A program made the translations under genes and the position numbers. Shown here piece after piece: positions 49,201 through 62,370 of a DNA stretch of 64,000 nucleotides; position 1 is the stretch's first letter, and each line of letters starts with the position of its first letter. This DNA comes from Antitrichia curtipendula (taxonomy: Eukaryota; Streptophyta; Bryopsida; Hypnales; Leucodontaceae), in the NCBI GenBank assembly GCA_951230915.1, contig OX579640.1, positions 15,706,981 through 15,770,980 of the forward strand, written 5' to 3'. The notes below the pieces were generated by a model. It had not been told where the DNA came from, ran no database searches, and saw nothing but the letters and a program-made list of their open reading frames with translations.

Positions 49201-51489
49201 TGCAACCAGAACTTCATAAATGACACCTTCCATACGCAGGAACCCTCACATGTGGGAGCTTATGAGAGAAAAATCCAGAACGTCATCCCTGACAAAGTGC
49301 ATGCTAAATTCACTGTGGAGTAAAATGAAGAACAAGGAAAATATACACTCCACAACTACAGCATGAGAATTCTTTTGTTTCCTTTGCAAAAATACTTCCA
49401 TCAGCAACGCGCTATGCGAGACTTACTTGCCGTGGAACTTGGGAGAAGCTTGCAATATCATAAAAATAAACTTTGCTGCTTCCTGAAGCCACACATGCCA
49501 CCTGGATTCATATTTTATGAAACTCTGAGAAACTTTTTCCAAAATCACGACACTCTTGCATGCAGTCTACCTTATTGAAATATCACTTTGCATTGCTACC
49601 TGCTGGACATACTGGACATAAAAGGATTACAAACAAGAATCTTATCGCAGAAGAATTTTGTTGAAATTGTTACGAATATTTACTCGACCCTTGTGATGAT
49701 ATACCTTGACTATAAAGCCAACTTAAAAAAAGACAGAAATTCAAATACCTCTTCTTGATTGCCAGGATTCCATCGCACAGCCTCGAGCCTGTGTAGCGTA
49801 TTAAAATGAACAGTGGGTGTCACTCTTTCTGCCTCACAACCTGTGTACTTGAGATTAGCAACTTCGGAGAAAAGAAGTTCCAAGAAAATGCCAAAATATA
49901 TTTTATACTGTAGATAAGATATACAGGTGAAATTCTGAAAATGCCGAATAGACTTCAAGGACAACTACAAAAAATACCTCCAGAAGTGCAGTACAAGTTT
50001 TCAAAATCGTGTATGGAAAGGCATCCACTGCTGCTGACAGAAGCTACATATATACCCTGCAGCATAATATCAGATGCATTCAAATGCTGACAGATACCAA
50101 ATAGCCGTGTCGGTGTTAATGTTGCAAATCCAATATGTTTTCACAATACTCATATAGAATTGTGCGTGCAGCAAGACTAAACCTTATACGTTTAACTAAC
50201 ACTGTAGAAGGTATCGATGCAGGATCCTGTTGGAAACCAAAAAAACTGTACGAAGAGAGATAAACTACAAAGATGCACGAGGAAATGACAGAAAGTACAT
50301 GCAACATAGTTGAATGTAAAAATGTGCATATCTTCCTGCACTGACAAGTCACGCAAAGATGCCAGGGCTGCTTACTTGGGAGTCAAACTCAACGCATGTC
50401 ACGATTGGCCTGCCAGTTACAAACACTATCAGGACACTTAGGAGAAGGAGGCAGCAAACGCTATTCGAAACACTGTAATCAAGCTCAAACGTTTTCCATT
50501 TTGTGGATGACAGGCAACTTAATGTCGTCATCCTCAGCATTTCTACAACATAAGCCAGTAGACAACCATTTTGGTGATCATGCACAAGTTGATAATTCAA
50601 GGGGGACTGGGTGTACAAAAGAATGTACAACAACTTACATCACAGGGGGGGGAACATGATGGCTCAGATTTGAATGAGGGAAACTTCCAATCTATAATCA
50701 CACAAAAAAATACGGTTAGTGTGTTGTACATTGCAAAAAACAGAATTGAAACAGAGCACTCCTCCACACCTTACAGACTCACCCGACGAGAGCATAATGT
50801 TAACCAGAATTACTCATTCTCATCAACCTAGCACAAGTGTCCACAAATCAGTCTGGAGAAATCTAGTTAACTCAGGGAGCCCTAAGGCATAATGTATTCT
50901 ACTGAAGGCGTCTCCCCCTTTTCTAAGGTACAAATTGTCTCATCCCTGTCTACCCAGCATATGCACCTGCCTCATCATACGATAGCAGCAGGGCATTTAG
51001 GAGGGAATGTTTGTAAGCAGCTGATAGTTTCCCATCCAATTGATAAGCACCTGCCTGCCATTTTTGCCTGCAACCATTCTCAAGAAGCTTAGCAACCAGA
51101 TTGGACGTCGTTTTCCAATTTGCAAAAATATATTCAACAACGTCCTGAGACTGCTCCACATAGCCAAGCTCCGGAGTATATGCACAAATACTTGTAAACT
51201 AAATGTAGTCAATTCTTCGGAACAGCTTCTCGTAGAGGTCCTCCGCTAATTGAGAGAAAGAAAATTTCGAGCTACGGGTCTGACATTCAAGTTGCGAACT
51301 GCACTACCCCTAACGATTAACGAACTTCGCAAGGGCTCCACCTAGGATCTACAATTGCTTAGCAAAGACAGCAAAAGAGCACGAAATCGTGGAGAACTAG
51401 GTTTCTTGTACGAATCGTTACCTCGAGAGCAATCTTGCCTTGACGGATGGAAATGCAGGACCAGTCCCACGGATCACAAACTTATCCAT
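46288..51489 (-). CDS. WD40-repeat protein, plant multi-exon gene
   Basis: The start ATG at 51,487-51,489 gives MDKFVIRGTGPAFPSVKARL. The GT donor after 51,422 joins in phase to an exon starting 51,190 (PELGYVEQSQDVVEYIF). Later segments, N to C, include PIVTCVEFDSQ (~50,390), IYVASVSSSGCLSIHDFENL (~50,050-49,977), LHRLEAVRWNPGNQEE (~49,800-49,750), VACVASGSSKVYFYDIASF (~49,500), MIACGNDNKVHVWDRR (~48,820), VLAGSEGGLIILWDLRGG (~48,340) and HLGFHLNNGW (~47,600). The gene ends with LLAGTQ|AGSLLLIGQMKK and a TGA at 46,288-46,290. These are WD40 blades (xxxWD endings), so it should form a beta-propeller scaffold. I do not recognise the exact family. Some exon borders (50.4-51.1 kb and 46.55-47.15 kb) are unresolved by eye. 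No clear inactivating break is seen. Confidence 0.7.
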
Positions 51490-51639
51490 GCTTAGAATGC
51501 TCCACTCCGACTCTACGTTACCATCAACAAGTATAAATAAATCAATAGTCATCCACTGTCATCATACGAGCATGACGTATGCCAAACCGGAAGGGAAAAA
51601 AAAAGTTCAAACTCACAGACGAACAACAAGAGGAAGAAG

Positions 51640-52060
51640 AAAGCTGCGTTGACCTTGCAAAAGATCCTCCAAGCATTGCCGCAGGCGTTCTGTACTGTGA
51701 TGAGATGCGCCACACACTCCACCTTGTCAACACCCCAGTGTTGCTGTAGCTCAATCTCTCGCTAAACACAAATCGGAACCCCCGAAAGACCGATTACTCC
51801 AGCATTGGAATGGAATGAAAAAAAAGAGCGAGCCCTAATTTAAACACGCAGCTCCTCCTCGTCATTCCCGTATTGCACTCCTCGCAGACCTGCTGCAATT
51901 GAAACTAAGGAAAGTTTTGTTGCTAAAACGCTGCTGCAGTGACGGATCTCGCACGCATGCAAGCGGGAGTAATTTGTTGTTGAAGGATAGGCTTGATCAC
52001 AGTGAGTGGGAGGAGCGCCAGATTTTTCGTCAATTGCATTCATAAACACTACTCGTTAGT
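51640..52060 (-). pseudogene. Truncated duplicate of the ATG14 5' end
   Basis: About 51,840-52,060 matches the ATG14 first exon and upstream DNA: HACEIRHCSSVLATK corresponds to NACEIRDCSSILATS, and GMTRRSCV to GMARRSCV. Directly after RRSCV the sequence jumps to ATG14 intron 2, and then to exon 3 at about 51,656-51,757, which matches CTTGCAAAAGATCC..GCATTGCCGCAGGCG and CCAGTGTTGCTGTAG. The end of exon 1, intron 1 and exon 2 are deleted. It has the same orientation as ATG14 and lies about 150 bases upstream of the WD40 start codon, so it may supply that gene's promoter or leader. Confidence 0.85.
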
Positions 52061-54206
52061 CCGGGAAGCTCTGTAGCAAAATCAGTGCATTTCCGACATT
52101 TTTGAAGAGGGTATTATTTCACTCGCAAGCTTGTCCAAAGTGCCTTTTTTCCGGTCTGAATCCTACAATTTTCTTTGCCATTTGGCAAATTGTCAGGTTT
52201 TTTATTTTCACTTTGGCATATTTATGGACTTTAGGGTGTATAGTCGGTTATATTTTTGTGTGTCAATATGCTTTTTGAGGGATTTCTGCACATTGTAGAA
52301 TGTAGTATCTTTGGCAAGAGTTAACCTTGGGCCCCATTGTCTTGAGGCTAAGAATATGGCCTTTAGAAAATACAAGGATCCAAAAGAGGGTCCAAGCATT
52401 TTCTAGAGGTTGGTTAGTATGGATAAATACCCAAGTTAACAAATTGACTTTTCTCATAATCACGTGCACTGTACAAATAAGAAGATTCACTTGGACTTGG
52501 TTGAATCAAAGAACACAAGTAATTTAAGAAATGAGCATATAAGAAACAATATTTACTCCCATTCTTCCACAAAAGGATGACATCATCAATGTTATGATCA
52601 AACTTTTCAATTAGCCTTCCAATGCAATCCTAAACATAGCTTGTAAATTCTTACTACCAAGCCTATTTCTAACATGGATTTTGATCAAATTTTGCATACC
52701 AAATGCTCTCTCACAAGTCGCAAAACAATGTCCAATAAGTGATGCCCAACAATTGTAGTGCGACTAAACCAAAATTAAGTGTAATGCGAAGAAATCAAAG
52801 CTCTTAGCTAATGTGAAATGCAACAAGCATATCCCTTGTTCTGTAATGGCAACAACTTGTAGCAAAATCCTAGACAAGATTGAGGCTGAAAGAGATTGAA
52901 AGCAAAATCCTAGACAAGGCACGTATGAAATTGAGTGAGATTGAAAGCATTGAGTTCTCCTAAACCTTGGGCAAAAGAGCAGCTAAAGTGCCTAAGCTCA
53001 TGAACGGTTGAAATGACTAAAAGTGATAATGATGAACCCTAATTGCATTTTGTCTAATTATCTAACAGGCAGACTAATAGATAGTAACCAAAAACATTGC
53101 ATTTTACAAAAGGTAATAAACACACTAAGGCTAATTATTAAGATGGCAAGCTTCCACACTCGCCAAAAATTTCCAACATACCCTCCTTTCCCTCAATTGC
53201 CCTCTAAAAAAAACATTAGATGTTTTTTGAAGCCTTTAGAAGACTATAAATTTGTGAACCATTGGGAAAAGCAGAAACACTACCACATAAGTAGTTTGGC
53301 ATGATTGAGAGACGTCCATGTCAAATAATAAAATCTAATTAATTTTAATTTTTTAATAAAATTAATTAATTAATTAAAAATTAATTTTTATTAATTTTTG
53401 TATCATTTGAAAGTCTGACAACAGTGCAATGGTTTGTAGCAAAGGAAACAACTCCAAAATAGTCTTCTAGAGACCTCACAAGAGTCATACTGTACATGAG
53501 CCATTAATATGATTGTACAAAGTCATGTGCCACATCAACCAAAATATGATTCATTGTCACCATATTCCATGTCAATCAAAAATATTACACATTATTATAC
53601 AAAATTATATGCCAAGTAGGATTTCTATTTTTTACCTAGGCAACTCAAAAGAAAGTCAAGCCTTAAAGGATAATCAACGTATATGCTATATTGGCAAAAT
53701 ACAACTAATTATACCCCCAACCCACATGATTGCAAATATGACTAGTTGAAAATTCTAAATCCACTTGTATCGCACGTCATCTATAGTGATTTATAAGGGA
53801 GTCATAATTTGAGATTTTACGGCTCACTACAGTCATATTTTGCAGTCATAAAGCATCCATTTTGTTATAGTGCACCATCCTTACTACAAACAAATATCAT
53901 CTCTTCATCTGAGAAGTTTAAAATTTTAGTTTAATCTTTATCAATTACACACATTGAACCACTTGAGGTAGAGACTTTTGTAGAGAAGCAATTTGAAGTG
54001 GAGACCTTTATTTAGAAATAGTTTGGGGTAGAACCACTACCTTCCCTACTTCTTGAAGTAATGCAAAGTTTTCTTACCTTTTGGGCCTTCATCTACAATT
54101 TTGGTATCTTTTCCTTGTTCTTGTCAAATGATAGTTTAGGAGCTTCTACTTGAGGAGACGAGACAACCTCTTGAATTGCAAGCGGAAGTTCCAAGTAGCG
54201 AGCATG
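52061..54206. other. Gene-poor spacer
   Basis: AT-rich. It holds a small duplication of AAAATCCTAGACAAG (about 52,865 and 52,904) and a TTAATTAA-rich palindromic patch near 53,335-53,400. No gene was recognised. Confidence 0.45.
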
Positions 54207-54396
54207 ATGCACTAGAAGAAACCTGTGTTTTTTTTGACGTCCAAAAACTGGACATCCAATTTTTTGGACATCAAACATAACATTAGGATGCTAATTTTGA
54301 CATCAAAACTAGCATCCTAATGTTATGTTTGATGTCCAAAAAATTGGACGTCTAGTTTTTGGACGTTAGAAAAAACACGGGTTTCTTCTAGTGATG
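54207..54396. mobile_element. CACTA-type foldback MITE, 184 bp, 3-bp TSD
   Basis: The left end is CACTAGAAGAAACCTGTG (from 54,210) and the right end read inward is CACTAGAAGAAACCCGTG (to 54,393). The flanks are ATG on both sides (54,207-54,209 and 54,394-54,396). The arms pair almost perfectly over the whole length, with the centre near 54,300. CACTA ends and a 3-bp duplication are diagnostic. The near-identical arms suggest a young insertion. Confidence 0.92.
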
Positions 54397-56999
54397 ATTA
54401 ATACGTTTGATTGGCACATTGGAGTGTATTGTCGAGTTTGGAACTAAGATACATTGGCCAGTGACAATTATCGACAATGAATGCTAAATACTTCATCAAT
54501 GTTCTTTGCAACTTCAAATTTGATAAGATCCTAATCTTTTGCCTTTAAACTTGAATTAAAGTACTAGAACAATAAACCTGTTTCTTGGTTATAGTTGAAT
54601 CCGTATCTAGGTCTTGCACAATTTAGAGTATTTAGCAAATTTGTATTTAGTCCTATGAGAAGTGCTTTTGGTAGGTTCATTTTGCAAGGGCACTTATGGA
54701 AATGATCTCCTGTCCCATCTCCTACACAAGTGTCATAATTGTTGCAATATATAATTCTATTATTGAGACTTCACCAAGGTTTAATATATTCTTGTAAAAA
54801 GAATCTAAACTTTGGCCTTTAGAGGAAGCATTGCCATCGAAGGCATGTCCTTCATCTTTTTCTTTCTCTTGCAGTGTGCATATAGAAGCACCATGATGAT
54901 AGTGACTTGCTTAACTTACAATCAAACATCATACTTAATTAAGCATCAACAATGCATCCTAAATTCAAATGAGGATTACACATCAAATTATAAGACAATT
55001 GAAAAGCTCTAATCATACAAATTATAAAATGTGTATTCAAACAATGCTTAATTTAGCTAACTATAAAAATGTGGATGAGCCAAATACCAACTCTAGTTGA
55101 CAACAATGATGGCTCTTGGTTGTCTCCACTTTAATGTGCTTGCACAATAGACCAACATGCGAGGCTCTAGCTCCAATTGCATAGAAAAAATCTCAAATTG
55201 AATGAGATTCTCAATCAACGGGTCATTGCAAGACTGTTCAAAAAGCATAGTGTTTTTCACAATACTCATTTTTTTCTTCAGAAGTACTTTAAAAATTAGA
55301 ATTTTTTTTTAAGTGTAAAAAATATTTTTAATGTATACACCTTTAAGAAAAAGGTACCCTAGAAAGGAAAAGCACAAAAAAATTCTCTAAGTAGGAGAAC
55401 TAGAAAAGTGCAAAATCCCATGAAAATAGGTACCGTCATTGTAGTCTCACATTTTAATTTGTAAAAAATAGGAAAAGCAAATTTTTAAAAAACTAAAAAA
55501 AATCCATATAGAAAGAGTCTATAGTAATATAATTTTTACCAAAAGATTGATCTTAGAACTGTCTTCATTATTCAAAAATTGCGCACAACAAGACTATTAT
55601 TTGCACTTATGTGGAAGACACAAAATAATATATTTTTAGATTTTCCTTGGTAGGAATATGCATTCCTACTATGCAAATATACCATGGAAATTTCAGCTCC
55701 AGGTCATTAAATTTGGAGATTCCTAATGTAGTACAAACCCTTAAACCTCATAGTGTAACAAATTAACAAAAATGATTTTTAAATATATAATTTTTTTTTT
55801 TTTTTTAAAATAATAAGGGATCTAATTACCATCAAGTTAGACCTCTACAATAAAATCTTTAAGTTCTTGAGGTTCATGCTTCAAAATTTATAGAGGATGA
55901 CAAGAAGGTATGCCCTCATTGTGATTTGAAATAGGATTGGTCTTTCTTGCAATGAACATAGTTTGATGTATAAAGACTTCATAACAAATTTATTGAACAT
56001 TGATCACGAACAATGACTAATTCTCAATCAACCTTATACTGTAGAATTATATTATATTTTGTATCATTGGAATCAATCAATGATGTAGAAACCAAATTTG
56101 ATTGGTCAACTAGTGCAAATTTGAACAATAATGCATCTAGTATGATCAATAAAGGATATTGCATTGCTAACAAATATATTTGTATTGTAGTTGTTGTAAT
56201 TGTTGCAATGGAGATGACTTTCATCAAATACATAATCAATGTCTAAATTATTATTTGGGTATATAGCAATGGCTTGGATGCAATAGCGTGTTGCATTGCC
56301 ATGCCCCCAATATGTGATCCTTTGTACCATGCTCATGCATATTTTGTTGAAAAAACAAAACTTCAAATCCTACATTCTAAATTGTTGAAGGTCATGTTTG
56401 ATTTTGTAAATCTCCAACCTTCATGATTCTTTCTCCAGTCTTCATTGACAATCTTGCTTTTTTTCCAAAACTTCAATCCACATTGTTGCAATTAGTATCT
56501 ACTCCTATTGCACTTTGTCCTCACACAACTATATATTAAATATTTTTAGCAAGCACCTCCACTTAAATAAATCACAAACTATCTTTCCTATAAAATAATG
56601 GCTACAAGGAGTTAAATACTTCAAAAAAAATATTACACCATTGCTTGCAATTTCCACAAAACTTTAAAAATACCAAGTGAATAGGTAGCCAACTAGCCAT
56701 GCTCATAGACTTTGTAGTTAAGTACATGGCAAAGGCAACAATGGCACTAATGAAGAATACTTGCAACAAATTTAAAAGGAGTACCATATAATAGGTAAGA
56801 GAAATGAAGCATGCATTGGACATGTGGCAAGGAGGATACGTGTTGCATCAACGAAGCTAGTATACGAGCATGGAGCGGGAGCGTAGAACGTAGAGCATAG
56901 AATCTTGAGCACGGAGCGTTGATTCAATAGTAGATTAGGGAAAAAAAATGGCAAGGTGATGGATGAGAGAAATTTCTGGATGTACAAAAAATAAAATCA
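54397..56999. other. AT-rich gene-free spacer
   Basis: Only short frames and homopolymers (for example a T run near 55,790-55,806). Near 56,860-56,925 a GAGC(A/G)TRGAGC-like motif recurs a few times. No gene was recognised. Confidence 0.45.
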
Positions 57000-57390
57000 A
57001 CCCTAAGGTTTGTCCAGATGGATGAAAAGTACAATGAGTATGGATGAAAAAGTTGGATGAAAAGTATAATGACTGTGGATGAAGAAATTGGATGTGGATG
57101 AGGACGATGAATGTATGTGGAAGAAAAGTAAAATGGATGGGATTACAGACAAGGTGGATGTAGATGGAAAATAGGGTGGACGTGGATGAAAAAAGACAAA
57201 TGCGGATGAAAAAAGGATGAAGACGGATGAAAAGTACAATGACTATGGATGAAAAGTTAGATGCATTTTGTTGATGAATAATGATGAATATGGCTGAAAA
57301 GTACAATGCATATGGATGAAAAATAGGATGGATATGGATGACAAATAAGAATAAATGCAGATGTGAAGAATTATGCGTGAAGAGTATAAA
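57000..57390. repeat. Degenerate GGATGAAAA minisatellite
   Basis: Imperfect units of the type GGATGAAAAGTACAATGACT recur about every 12-40 bases across some 390 bases. Such an array keeps frames open on the minus strand (rich in Phe, Ile, His and Ser); those frames are not taken as genes. Confidence 0.7.
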
Positions 57391-58382
57391 GATGAATACA
57401 AATATTGAGGGTGAAGAAATAAACATTGCCTCTTAGAAAAATCTAAAGCATTCGGAAGAAGACTTAGTTCACATTGACTATTCAGATGGTTCATTGTTTA
57501 GGGAACCCATTAATCACGAATGCGTTGGGCTTGCCTTTGCAATAATTTTGTGGCTCTTAAATCGTGTTTAGCTTCACTGTGTATGTACATGAAACTACAA
57601 ACTGTGAACCTGTAACAATATGTGCAGATGTGAATTTAGGAACCTGGAAACTTATAGCTTGGGAGCTAAGAGCAAGAATGTATCATGGCACATTTCACCT
57701 AGGTCCGGCAAGAATAGAGTGACGACCATGAACCTATAACCATGGACGTAAAATTGCATCAGTGACAATTCTGGTGTTCAGTTTCTCATCTGTATTAGAC
57801 CTACATCAAGGATATGAATATATAGAATTTGAGTGTTCCAGAATGCTGGAAAAAAGGCTGTAGGATTCAAAAGGACCAATGATGATTCATAAATTATTTA
57901 GGCGCATATAAATTTATTGGGGTGGCCGAATCCTTACGTAGGGACCTTTAACGGTGGTTTAGGATGCTGATAGGAGTCCTACAAGAGTCTTTGCATGCAT
58001 ATAGTGAGGGTAGGGTTTAGGGTGGTCTGTGCCCAAAAAATTGAATTTATGAAAGATTTATAAGTATGTTTTAGAAAAGACATATCCCCAATTTGATGTA
58101 GGGGATCCATGCAATAACAATGATGTACTATTTGCAGCACTTTGAAACATTAAATTCAGGTATGTGGCATTAACAAAATCATCAGAATCATCCAGAGGTC
58201 CAAAGAAATAAGGTGTGCATTGGAATAATAGCATGACAAGTCATGGTCCCAACCAATTCAAACCGCAATGGGGTAGTGGCCCTTTTCGTCTCACTACACT
58301 TACTAGAAACCAATTCAAGTACCAAAATAAACTTTGGTTTCACTGCTTCACTAATAACATTCATCCTTTCATGAACTACCAC
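57391..58382. other. Spacer downstream of the Mutator-like gene
   Basis: No gene or terminal repeat was recognised here. Confidence 0.45.
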
Positions 58383-61300
58383 CTACATACTGCTAGTGCA
58401 ATGCAAGATGTCGCTCTCTAGAATGTGTCTGATCTCATTAAAGCTTAAGCTTGGAGCATGAATGAAAGCATCTACTTCTGCATTAAAGCGACATATAACA
58501 ATGAAGAGGAAATATAGATGCTTACAATTGGCCCATTGTCCTCTCTTCCCCAATGCCTTAGTCGACATCTCCTTGAAATAAGGACATGAACATTCTGGAT
58601 ATGAACCTATGGTCAATATGTATTGTTGAATGTCAGGCTGAAGACCGGAGTCAATTGTAACAATACATCCAAACCCCGGATGTGGAATCATCGTTATTTG
58701 TCGAACATTAGCCGTCAAGGTAAGAGCAGAACCGCAATTGTTTGCTTGTTTAGTGGTTGGAGCAACTGGATTCCTTCGAATTTTCCGTCCACATCTGGTG
58801 CTTGGATGTTGTGTTGGAAAATCTGGAACAATGATATCTGATAAGTCGGCCGGTAAAGTGTTTTCACCAAAAAGCCGGCGTGGGGAGATTTCAAGACGTT
58901 CAGGTAGACGAAATCCAGCATTCTGAAGCTGCATTATTTCTATAGTCGTCAGATTTGTTCCCTTCAGGACTGGCCAAATACAAGGCACATCGGGTTTGGA
59001 CATAACCCACTTCCTCTTTGTACCTTTGACGCAGCGCTCAATGTCGTCGTTGCAGAAAAAAAACTGTATTCTCTCAATTCTTTTCTTTTTATAACAATCC
59101 ATATTCCCTATGTAAGTTGGAGCAGCGGTTCCTTTGTTGCCTTGCACAATCTTTGCGACACATTTTTTCCTCGTTATTGCCTGCAAGGCAAAGCATGCCT
59201 TTGCTGAAGTCTTTGGTAGTCTAGCAATATGCCACTTCGACTGATCGCAAGAAGTCTCCTGGACGCTCACCATACGGAAAGTCTGTGAAGTACATGGCGC
59301 AGTTGAAGGGCCTGGATTATTATCCAAGTCTGTAGGAGTATTCTGCGTTGGGACTTCTTCAGAAACTGTATGAAGAGGAATAATTGATGCACTTGCCCGT
59401 GTTCTCCTTGTTTCCATCCTAGGTCTGGAGAAGTTTACTTTGTCCGGGCGGTGTGACTCATGCTGAGACCCTAACGGCAGGTTTGGCATCCGAGCTTGGG
59501 ATCCAAAAACCTCAGCCCCTTCAAAGTGAGGATTCCTTTTGCAATACTCACCAGCACCCGGGACGATTTGCATTGTTGTGGTTAGCTTCTTGGGATCCCC
59601 AGTGCGTTGCGCGTAACGCTGTGCTACTCGAAGCTGCAAATCTGCCTTCCCTGGACCTGTTCCTGGGTTCTCACCCTTTAAAAATTGGTAATAACGAACC
59701 ATCTGCATAAATGCTCTTACATAGTCATCAACTGTTGCAACGTACAGATCATTTCCTCTCTTTCCTGATTGTTGCAGCCATTTGTTATGGACCGTCTCCG
59801 CTAGATTGCAGGATGGCATCTCTGCCAGCTCATGGGCAGGCAAGTCCTACGGACATAGGAGAATAACCATGATTAAAAGAAAATTCCAAAAAATACTGAT
59901 ATCAAGGAAGCAAGTCATCAATGCCTACCGGATGCTTATAGGTAGTAGACGTCAACGAAGACAATGTCTCTTTATGATGTGATTAAATGAAAAAGTGGAT
60001 ATCAATGTAAGAGATTTTGACACTCACATCAGAAAGATCTGAAAGAAGGAAGAAAAGAAGTGACGGGAGAAACTTACAATGTGCATGAACACCCCCCCAT
60101 TGTCTGTAACGAAAGTGCCAGAAAGCAAGCCATAACTGTAAGCGATGAATTCCCTCACCGGTCGCCGCCCCAGAAGAATGCCACCAAGTTCGAATGGCAT
60201 TAAATCGAATGTCCGCCATTGCCCACGTAGGCGCATCCTTATATTGCTTACACAGTGTTCGATGTTGATCTTGAAGGTCTGAACGAATGTCGGCTTTTGT
60301 ATGCTTCTCCATGGATTGCGTCCAATGGAATAAACAAGTACGCTCTCGATTGACCATAGGCTGTGTAGGATCACCCCCTCCGTAGATGACTCTCACTGCA
60401 TTCCAGTTGGCTTGTGCACAGTCTGCCATGAATCCCTTGAAATAAGGCAAAGGAATTCCATGCCTTCCCATAACCGCGTTCAAATTGGACCAGAACGAGG
60501 TTTGCGCTGTGCAATCCTCTGACTGCATGTCGCACACAGCAATTGTCATGACCTTGCAGTAAATCGGATCATAAACATGACATGCTAAAGTTGTCCACTC
60601 TTTCACTCGTTTAACATGATCAAACATGATCCATGAGTCCTGAAGGTCACCGTCAGGTTGCATTCGTTCTACCAAATCAACGCCACTTCCAGGTCCGACT
60701 TCAAACATTTTGAAAATGATAACCTTGTCCGAATCTGAGCCTTGACCAAGAAACATGTTCTCCTGAACATAAGCCCAATTGCTGCAGCCGCGTAGCTTTA
60801 GAATGCTATCCATTACTCCAAACCTCCTGAAATACTTGAAAGTGGTGACTTTGTTCCGAACGCTCGGGGAACTCATAAATTTGCACTTCTCTATAACAGG
60901 CATAAGTTCGTCCATTCCGAAATTCCCTGGTGGTGCTCCCTCTGGCCGCAGAAGCATCCCACCCAAGAATTCCTTGCTTGCCTCCAGAATAATAGAAAAA
61001 TTTGTCCCAGAAGGATTCCTCTCTACTTGATCCGAAATGAGATTCCGAGTTCTCTCTTTTGAAGCACGGCAGTCTCCGTCTCTCACAAGATGATCATGAA
61101 ATCCCAGGTGAACACATGCACGCCGCGTCCCCGGCATTCCAACTACATAGTATATTTTAGCGGAGCAAGTAGCAACGCATATGGGGGCCGCGGAACAAAT
61201 TTTGCAGAAGATGGTTGAACCCGGAGGAGGAATAGGACTGACCTGAAAAGGGCCAGGAGAACATCCATCCCATTCCGTTTCGTTTATAAGTGCCACGCGG

Positions 61301-62204
61301 TGCTTGCGAGACAGGTAATCGCATTCGCCATTTCCACATCGAAGGTGACCAACACACGTTGATAACCGAAAGGTCAGACCGTAAGCATTTTTGATATTAG
61401 TGGTGTGCAAGTTGGACCAAACGTGACCATCATAACGTCTCTCCATCCCACTGAGAAGCTTGGCTTGGCATTGCTGACCAGATTCGCCAACGGCCGGTAA
61501 CTCAAATATGACATCACCATTAAACACTTGCGGGACGAATTCGACTTGATGTACCGAAATAGAATCATAATCTATTTTCTTCAATTGATTCCGAGACCCT
61601 TTTGTAAGGCACAACATTCTAAGGCATGGAATAATGGATATCCCAGAAGCACTTGTAGAAGTATTCACCACCTCTGCAGCAGGTAGGGAAGATGGGGTTG
61701 GGACTTGACGGCATGGTGATGACATCTGTTTGCGAACCTTGCAGGGCGGTGACGACTCGTCTGAATCGTCACTGTCAATTGAAATAACATTTACTCCAGG
61801 CTCAATTTTCACTCGTGATGTAAGGGGCGTCTGATATGAACTAGTCGATGACAATTTCATAGACCCTTCACCATTAGAAGAGCCCACAATAGAAAAGGGC
61901 AAGCCGTACACTATGTAACAACCCGGCTTCAAATGCCATGTGGTAGGACGCTGTCCTCGATAGGCTCCTGAACTAGTGTATGAGACAATTCTCCGGTGAC
62001 ACTGTCAAAAACTTCCTCGTCAATGTGCATGGAACTTTCCGAAAGGCGAAAACAAATACTTAATCGGCATGCACTGACTATCGCGAATCCTATGTCCTTG
62101 ACTGGAAAAGAAATCGGAACAACCTCTCCTAGTGTCCGCACAAGTGCCATCGAACTAAGACGATTGCATTTACTCATTGAGAATGCATTCACAAAGCACA
62201 ACAA
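58383..62204 (-). pseudogene. Mutator-like (MULE) transposase with SWIM zinc finger
   Basis: A first block (62,204-61,935, with SMHIDEEVFDSVTGELSHTL) is followed in another frame by a 640-residue block. That block contains a Cys-rich region, an RACVHLGFHDHLVRDGDCR finger-like motif, and the MULE core: DPIYCKVMTIAVCDMQ (Asp codon 60,568-60,570), then YFKGFMADCAQANWNAV (Asp codon 60,421-60,423), then CLFHW. A GT-AG intron (about 59,853-60,077) leads to the last exon, DLPAHELAEMPSCNLAETVH. That exon ends with the SWIM finger CSC..NCKH (58,520-58,592) and a TAG at 58,383. Known: this order is that of MuDR/FAR1-related transposases. Two frame changes exist, near 61,935-61,950 and in a seven-G run at 60,092-60,098. 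Both could be decay or assembly error. I found no long terminal repeats, so a domesticated gene is possible. Confidence 0.65.
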
Positions 62205-62249
62205 TGCATGTCACTGAAATGTACCACATATCACAGAAACGGACCTTCA

Positions 62250-62370
62250 AAACATAGGACTTTCAATGAACTCCAACATTGAATCCGCCTCTAATATAGA
62301 ACAATCAAACTGGAAACCACCCAGGGTAATAAATTCATTCTGAACTTTGCGTGTTAGCTGGTTCATATCC
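62250..62370 (-). other. Short coding-like segment upstream of the MULE gene
   Basis: On the minus strand it reads MNQLTRKVQNEFITLGGF, then FDCSILEADSMLEFIESPMF and a stop. It may be an upstream exon of the Mutator-like gene or a separate short frame. No splice junction is clear. Confidence 0.3.

Noticed and set aside
57003..57494. Overlapping minus-strand frames rich in Phe, Ile, His and Ser (up to 163 residues)
   Set aside because: They are translations of the GGATGAAAA minisatellite in several frames, with no domain; open frames arise from the repeat itself.
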